Assembly: GCA_028711795.1 (NCBI GenBank)
Contig: JAQTRN010000020.1
Location: 1 to 9,677 of the forward strand
Direction of reading: 5' to 3'
DNA from: Dehalococcoidales bacterium
GTDB lineage: Bacteria > Chloroflexota > Dehalococcoidia > Dehalococcoidales > JAQTRN01
DNA length: 9,677 nt
Shown here one piece after another: positions 6,948 through 9,677 of this stretch. A program made the position numbers and the translations under genes. The number at the start of each line of letters is the position of its first letter. Position 1 is the first letter of the stretch. The notes under the pieces were generated by a model that searched no databases, was not told the DNA's origin, and was given only the letters and a program-made list of their open reading frames with translations.

Positions 6948-7274
6948 ATGACGATCCGGGATGATACCTGGAAGTATTTGCCACTTACTGAAGCCACATA
7001 TTACATAATGCTGGCCCTTATTGAGCCACTACATGGCTATGCGGTTATGCAGAAAGTAGAGCAGATAAGCCGGGAGACTGTCAGAGTCGGGCCCGGTACT
7101 CTCTATGGCGTATTCGATACACTGGAAAAAGCCGGCCTTATCAGTATGGTCAAGGAAAAAGACCGGCGGAAAAGCTATGCACTGACACCCAATGGGAGGG
7201 AAGTGTTGTTGAGTCAAATTAAGAGATTAGAAATCATGACGACCAATGGATTAGCGGTGATGAACCAGTTGTAA
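6948..7274 (+). CDS. PadR-family transcriptional repressor
   Basis: DNA-binding regulator of the PadR family, 108 residues from the chosen start. The winged-helix domain covers nearly the whole protein: PLTEATYYIMLALIEPLHGYA (about 10-30), then the recognition part VRVGPGTLYGVFDTLEKAGLI (about 45-65) and the wing KEKDRRKSYALTPNGREVLL (about 69-88). The C-terminal dimerisation helix is short, as in the small PadR subgroup. The frame opens at GTG 6939, but GGGTGG at 6937-6942 lies five bases before ATG 6948, which is the better start. It is followed after 29 bp by a DUF2812 gene, a pairing well known for this subgroup, and preceded by a repeat array over the promoter. The ligand is not evident; PadR proteins of this kind often respond to antimicrobials, phenolics or envelope stress. 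Confidence 0.92.
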   Translation: MTIRDDTWKYLPLTEATYYIMLALIEPLHGYAVMQKVEQISRETVRVGPGTLYGVFDTLEKAGLISMVKEKDRRKSYALTPNGREVLLSQIKRLEIMTTNGLAVMNQL

Positions 7275-7303
7275 TGTAACGGATTACAGCATGGGGGGGG
7301 AGC

Positions 7304-7864
7304 ATGGGAAAGACTATAGTTACTAAGTTCAGGTGGTTTTGGGCATGGCAGGATGAGGCTGAGGAAGCCTGGCTGGAGAAAATGTCGCGGAAGGGCTATC
7401 ATTTATCTTCCGTAGGCCTGCCCGGCTTTTATACATTTCTCGTAGCTGGGCCGCGAAACTATGTCTACCGGCTTGACTATCAGGCGTTCCGCAAGAAAGA
7501 TAAGCGAGAATATCTTCAATTATTCCAGGATGCTGGCTGGGAGCATATCGGCGAGATGTCTGCCTGGCAATACTTCCGTAAGGAAGCCAATCCAGGCGAA
7601 ACAACCGAGATTTTCACCGATGTTGCGTCCAAAATAGCTAAATATAAAAGAGTACTGGCCTACGTGTGCTTCCCTTACACCTTGATGATTGTGGTTTTCG
7701 TAGAACACATATTAAACAATAATCCGTATCCGTGGTGGGAGGCTGTTCGGGTAATTTTTCTTTTGGTACTGCTACTTCTTACATACGCCATTATCAGGCT
7801 GGCGATCAGGATGAGACAACTAAGGAAGCTCAGAGGAGAGGACACCATTTTGGGTGGAGAATAA
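7304..7864 (+). CDS. DUF2812-domain membrane protein
   Basis: Membrane-anchored protein of 186 residues with an N-terminal cytoplasmic DUF2812 domain and two C-terminal membrane segments. Within the domain, FRWFWAWQDEAEEAWLEKMS (about 9-28) followed by KGYHL, YVYRLDYQ (about 53-60), LQLFQDAGWEHIG (71-83) and WQYFRKE are the landmarks I recognise. Hydrophobic helices lie near 117-136 and 147-167, and the tail RMRQLRKLRGED is basic, suggesting a cytoplasmic C-terminus. The molecular function of the family is unknown; it is typically encoded next to PadR-type regulators, as here, and may modulate the repressor or sense the membrane. The ribosome site is the G-rich GGGGGGGGAG immediately before the ATG, a homopolymer of eight G that could be prone to slippage or sequencing error, though it lies outside the coding frame. 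Confidence 0.88.
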   Translation: MGKTIVTKFRWFWAWQDEAEEAWLEKMSRKGYHLSSVGLPGFYTFLVAGPRNYVYRLDYQAFRKKDKREYLQLFQDAGWEHIGEMSAWQYFRKEANPGETTEIFTDVASKIAKYKRVLAYVCFPYTLMIVVFVEHILNNNPYPWWEAVRVIFLLVLLLLTYAIIRLAIRMRQLRKLRGEDTILGGE

Positions 7865-8051
7865 CGCCTGGCGAAATTACGCTGCGAGCCTAAACGGTTA
7901 AACGGACAGGCGGTATCCACTCTTCCGTATCAGTTAGGAAGCCGTAATAGAGACACGGGTTTCCCGTTGCATAATTGGATAATATAGTAGTAACTTCATC
8001 ACCATAGGGCACTGGTGGGCTGGTGCTGCTTATTGCCAAGGATGGGTCCAA

Positions 8052-8086
8052 CGCGAAAGTATGACAGAATAGTAGTGGTTTTCGCG
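8052..8086. terminator. Weak candidate bidirectional hairpin in the convergent gap
   Basis: CGCGAAA (8052-8058) and TTTCGCG (8080-8086) are exact complements separated by 21 nt, between the end of the DUF2812 gene and the end of the minus-strand gene at 8156. A second small stem, ACGGG/CCCGT, lies at 7955-7967. Neither has a U-tract, so termination is only suggested. The rest of 7865-8155 shows nothing recognisable. Confidence 0.25.
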
Positions 8087-8155
8087 CTAATTTAAAGCCC
8101 GGGGATCTATTATTTGAATATGGAATATGTCTGGGGTGAGCGAGAAGGTATCGCT

Positions 8156-8695
8156 CTAATTGAGTCTCTCTTCTCGTGATGAGATGATCTGTTCTTTATT
8201 CACTGCGACGAATGGTCTGGTTCCACAGATACCGTATTCGCGGGCGATGGTGACGTCGGTTAATGGTAGAAAACGGGTGCTCTCATTGAGTACATCCTGC
8301 GTTGTCTGTCCCTGGCAACGATGGATAGTGCCGAAGAGTGTATAGCCTTGTAGTTGGACGGTTACCCGCGCCGGGTCTTTGTGTATGAACGGATAGACCT
8401 TGGCGCCAGTGGTACTGACGCCTCTGCCGGTATTGGCGTCCGGAACGGCCACCAGGTGGATAGCCGCCTTTCTGACGTATTCCTTGCGTTTCTCATGTAG
8501 CAGGTCGCTGGTGCTGCCGTCAGATGCGTTGGCCAATTCAATAAATTCAGCGCTGGCATTGCGGTCAATGGTTGCCGAAGCATTCAGGAAATCAAGCACA
8601 CGCACTCCCTCGGGGCAAGAAATCTGCCCGTTGACCACCTGTGAATGCGTGTAGCACTCTACATCAAAAGAATTGCGACCCGGGGTCTGGTTCAA
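8156..8695 (-). CDS. Unknown protein with two related halves (DUF6812-like?)
   Basis: Uncharacterised, apparently soluble protein of 179 residues, with no signal peptide or membrane segment. Its two halves look like diverged copies of one small beta-rich domain. Copy 1 (about 10-86) has NGQISCPEGVRVLDFLN, then FIELANA, then KAAIHLVAV; copy 2 (about 110-170) has FGTIHRCQGQTTQDVLN, then FLPLTDVTI, then RPFVAVNKEQI. The shared pattern G-x-I-...-D-x-L-N ... F-x-x-L-x-(D/N) ... (H/F)-(L/V)-V-A-V recalls, from memory, the DUF6812 type of domain; this needs a profile search. The frame opens at GTG 8704, but that codon is inside the Shine-Dalgarno sequence GGGAGGTGA; TTG 8695, five bases after it, is the likely start. 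It lies downstream of the TatD gene on the same strand with a 164-bp gap. No function is proposed. Confidence 0.75.
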   Translation of the reverse strand: MNQTPGRNSFDVECYTHSQVVNGQISCPEGVRVLDFLNASATIDRNASAEFIELANASDGSTSDLLHEKRKEYVRKAAIHLVAVPDANTGRGVSTTGAKVYPFIHKDPARVTVQLQGYTLFGTIHRCQGQTTQDVLNESTRFLPLTDVTIAREYGICGTRPFVAVNKEQIISSREERLN

Positions 8696-8740
8696 CAGAG
8701 TCACCTCCCTGATCTGGTACCATACAGGCGATGTAAAGCT

Positions 8741-8769
8741 AGACTAAATCATTGACGGAGAAAAGTCAA
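8741..8769 (-). promoter_or_regulatory. Possible promoter of the two-half protein
   Basis: On the minus strand TTGACT (8769-8764, 5/6 match) is followed after 17 bp by TAGTCT (8746-8741, a poor 3/6 match). The start would be near 8734, about 39 nt before the TTG codon. It is supported mainly by the -35 box and spacing. Confidence 0.3.
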
Positions 8770-8815
8770 GATATAGCAAAATTACTTTACCTCCCATACG
8801 CCTGCCCGATATTGT

Positions 8816-8828
8816 CAGCCGCTGGCTG
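8816..8828. repeat. Short hairpin after the TatD gene
   Basis: CAGCC and GGCTG form a perfect 5-bp GC-rich stem with a three-base loop 31 bp downstream of the TatD stop. No U-tract follows on the minus strand, so at most it is a weak pause or terminator element. Confidence 0.25.
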
Positions 8829-8859
8829 TATCTTGCTTCAGGATTGCTCTCGCCTTCAG

Positions 8860-9609
8860 CTATAATTTGAGCAGGCGCTTGAGATTATCCGTCGTGGCAG
8901 TAGTGATTTCTCCGATGCCAACTCTTTTAATAGATGCTATTTTCTCTACCACGAGTACCACATCTGCCGGTGTACGTAATGGTTCGCCGGCCACTGAATC
9001 GGTTTCGACGAGAAGATGGTCCAAAGGGATTTCACGGCATGTCGCTAGTAGGGGAGTTCGCTCATTGGTCACGAAGCCTCTGACGCCAAGAGAAATATAG
9101 AAACCCAGATCCAGCCAGTCTTTGAGTGATGCCAGGTCACCGGTAAAGCCGTGGGCTGCACCCCGCAGACCGGCCGCTGTCTCTCCGTGAAGGATATCCA
9201 TCATGTCCTGGTGGGCTTCGCGGCAATGAATATTGACGGGAAGTCCGGTCTCCCGGGCCAGCGACAACTCGTACCGGAGTAATTCTTTCTGTATCTCGCT
9301 GGTCTGTGGCTGGCGGGCATAGTCCAGTCCGATTTCTCCGATGGCTACAACCCGCTTTTCACTAACCAGGTCTTCCAGGCGTCTGCGGATCTCCGGGGTT
9401 GGTACCATCGCGTTCCACGGATGAATCCCGACGGCTGCCCTTACTCCTTCGTGGCCTAGAGCAATCCTGATGCCTTTTGCTGAAGTCGCCAGACTTGACC
9501 CCATGTTTACCATGGTATCGACGTGTGTTTGTCTTGCCTGCTCAAGCGCCACTGCCAGTTGATCAGGCCGGTAGCTATCTAGGTGACAATGGCTATCCGA
9601 ATATGACAC
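8860..9609 (-). CDS. TatD-family metal-dependent hydrolase
   Basis: TIM-barrel metal hydrolase of the TatD family, 249 residues, close to the family's usual ~255-265. Known members are divalent-metal-dependent 3'-5' exonucleases or DNases acting in the cytosol. All metal ligands are visible: His7 and His9 in DSHCHLD, Glu92 in AIGEIGLD, His128 in VNIHCRE, His153 in AAHGFTG and Asp204 in LVETDS. The usual PYLAP segment after ETDS is replaced by VAGEPLRTPADV, which marks it as a divergent member, so a substrate other than DNA is possible. The start is GTG at 9609, with AAGGAGGAG at good distance upstream. It may lead a transcript that reaches the two-half protein, although a gap of 164 bp and a possible promoter lie between. 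The remaining 68 bp to the window edge hold only the leader. Confidence 0.9.
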   Translation of the reverse strand: MSYSDSHCHLDSYRPDQLAVALEQARQTHVDTMVNMGSSLATSAKGIRIALGHEGVRAAVGIHPWNAMVPTPEIRRRLEDLVSEKRVVAIGEIGLDYARQPQTSEIQKELLRYELSLARETGLPVNIHCREAHQDMMDILHGETAAGLRGAAHGFTGDLASLKDWLDLGFYISLGVRGFVTNERTPLLATCREIPLDHLLVETDSVAGEPLRTPADVVLVVEKIASIKRVGIGEITTATTDNLKRLLKL

Positions 9610-9677
9610 ATCTCCTCCTTCGAATTTGTCTCCGTATTGGTGCTGTGGCCAGGTGATTAATTATCAATCATAGATTG

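Noticed and set aside
8138..8156. GAGCGA/TCGCTC inverted repeat at the end of the minus-strand gene
   Set aside because: A six-bp stem with a seven-base loop overlapping the stop codon and no U-tract is too weak to call a terminator.

Overview
The window reads as chromosome of an anaerobic, moderately GC-balanced bacterium. The strongest sign is an intact tungsten-type aldehyde:ferredoxin oxidoreductase (AOR) family protein, accompanied by a cobalamin-binding-type radical SAM protein and a PadR/DUF2812 pair. The mix, together with short operons, GTG/TTG starts and AGGAGG ribosome sites, fits an anaerobic Chloroflexota (Dehalococcoidia-like) or a clostridial relative. That placement is inference from gene content only; there is no rRNA, tRNA or other phylogenetic marker here.

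Layout. 1-2223, minus strand: a radical SAM protein with a B12-binding-like N-terminus, followed after 151 bp by an aldo/keto reductase that has its own good promoter and runs off the left edge. 2224-2567: divergent regulatory region. 2568-4439, plus strand: AOR family protein, standing alone without an obvious ferredoxin or MoaD-like partner. 4440-4795: gene-free stretch holding a perfect 15-bp stem hairpin. 4796-6503, minus strand: a two-gene unit (metal-dependent amidohydrolase, then a small multi-pass membrane protein) driven by a good sigma70-type promoter. 6504-6947: gene-free upstream region ending in a promoter overlapped by TATATCGGTA-type repeats. 6948-7864, plus strand: PadR-family repressor and DUF2812 membrane protein, a two-gene operon. 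7865-8155: convergent gap. 8156-9609, minus strand: a protein of unknown function made of two related halves, and upstream of it a TatD-family metal-dependent hydrolase.

How the genes relate. Most are independent short transcription units. The tight functional pairings are PadR with DUF2812 (likely an autoregulated sensor/repressor module) and the amidohydrolase with the membrane protein. The AOR and radical SAM genes are divergent and share a 344-bp intergenic region, but nothing in the sequence proves a shared pathway. I did not find a clear new defence, mobile or CRISPR-like system. The items best worth a second look are the repeat array over the padR promoter, the internally duplicated unknown protein, the hairpin after the AOR gene, and the solitary AOR with a long leader.
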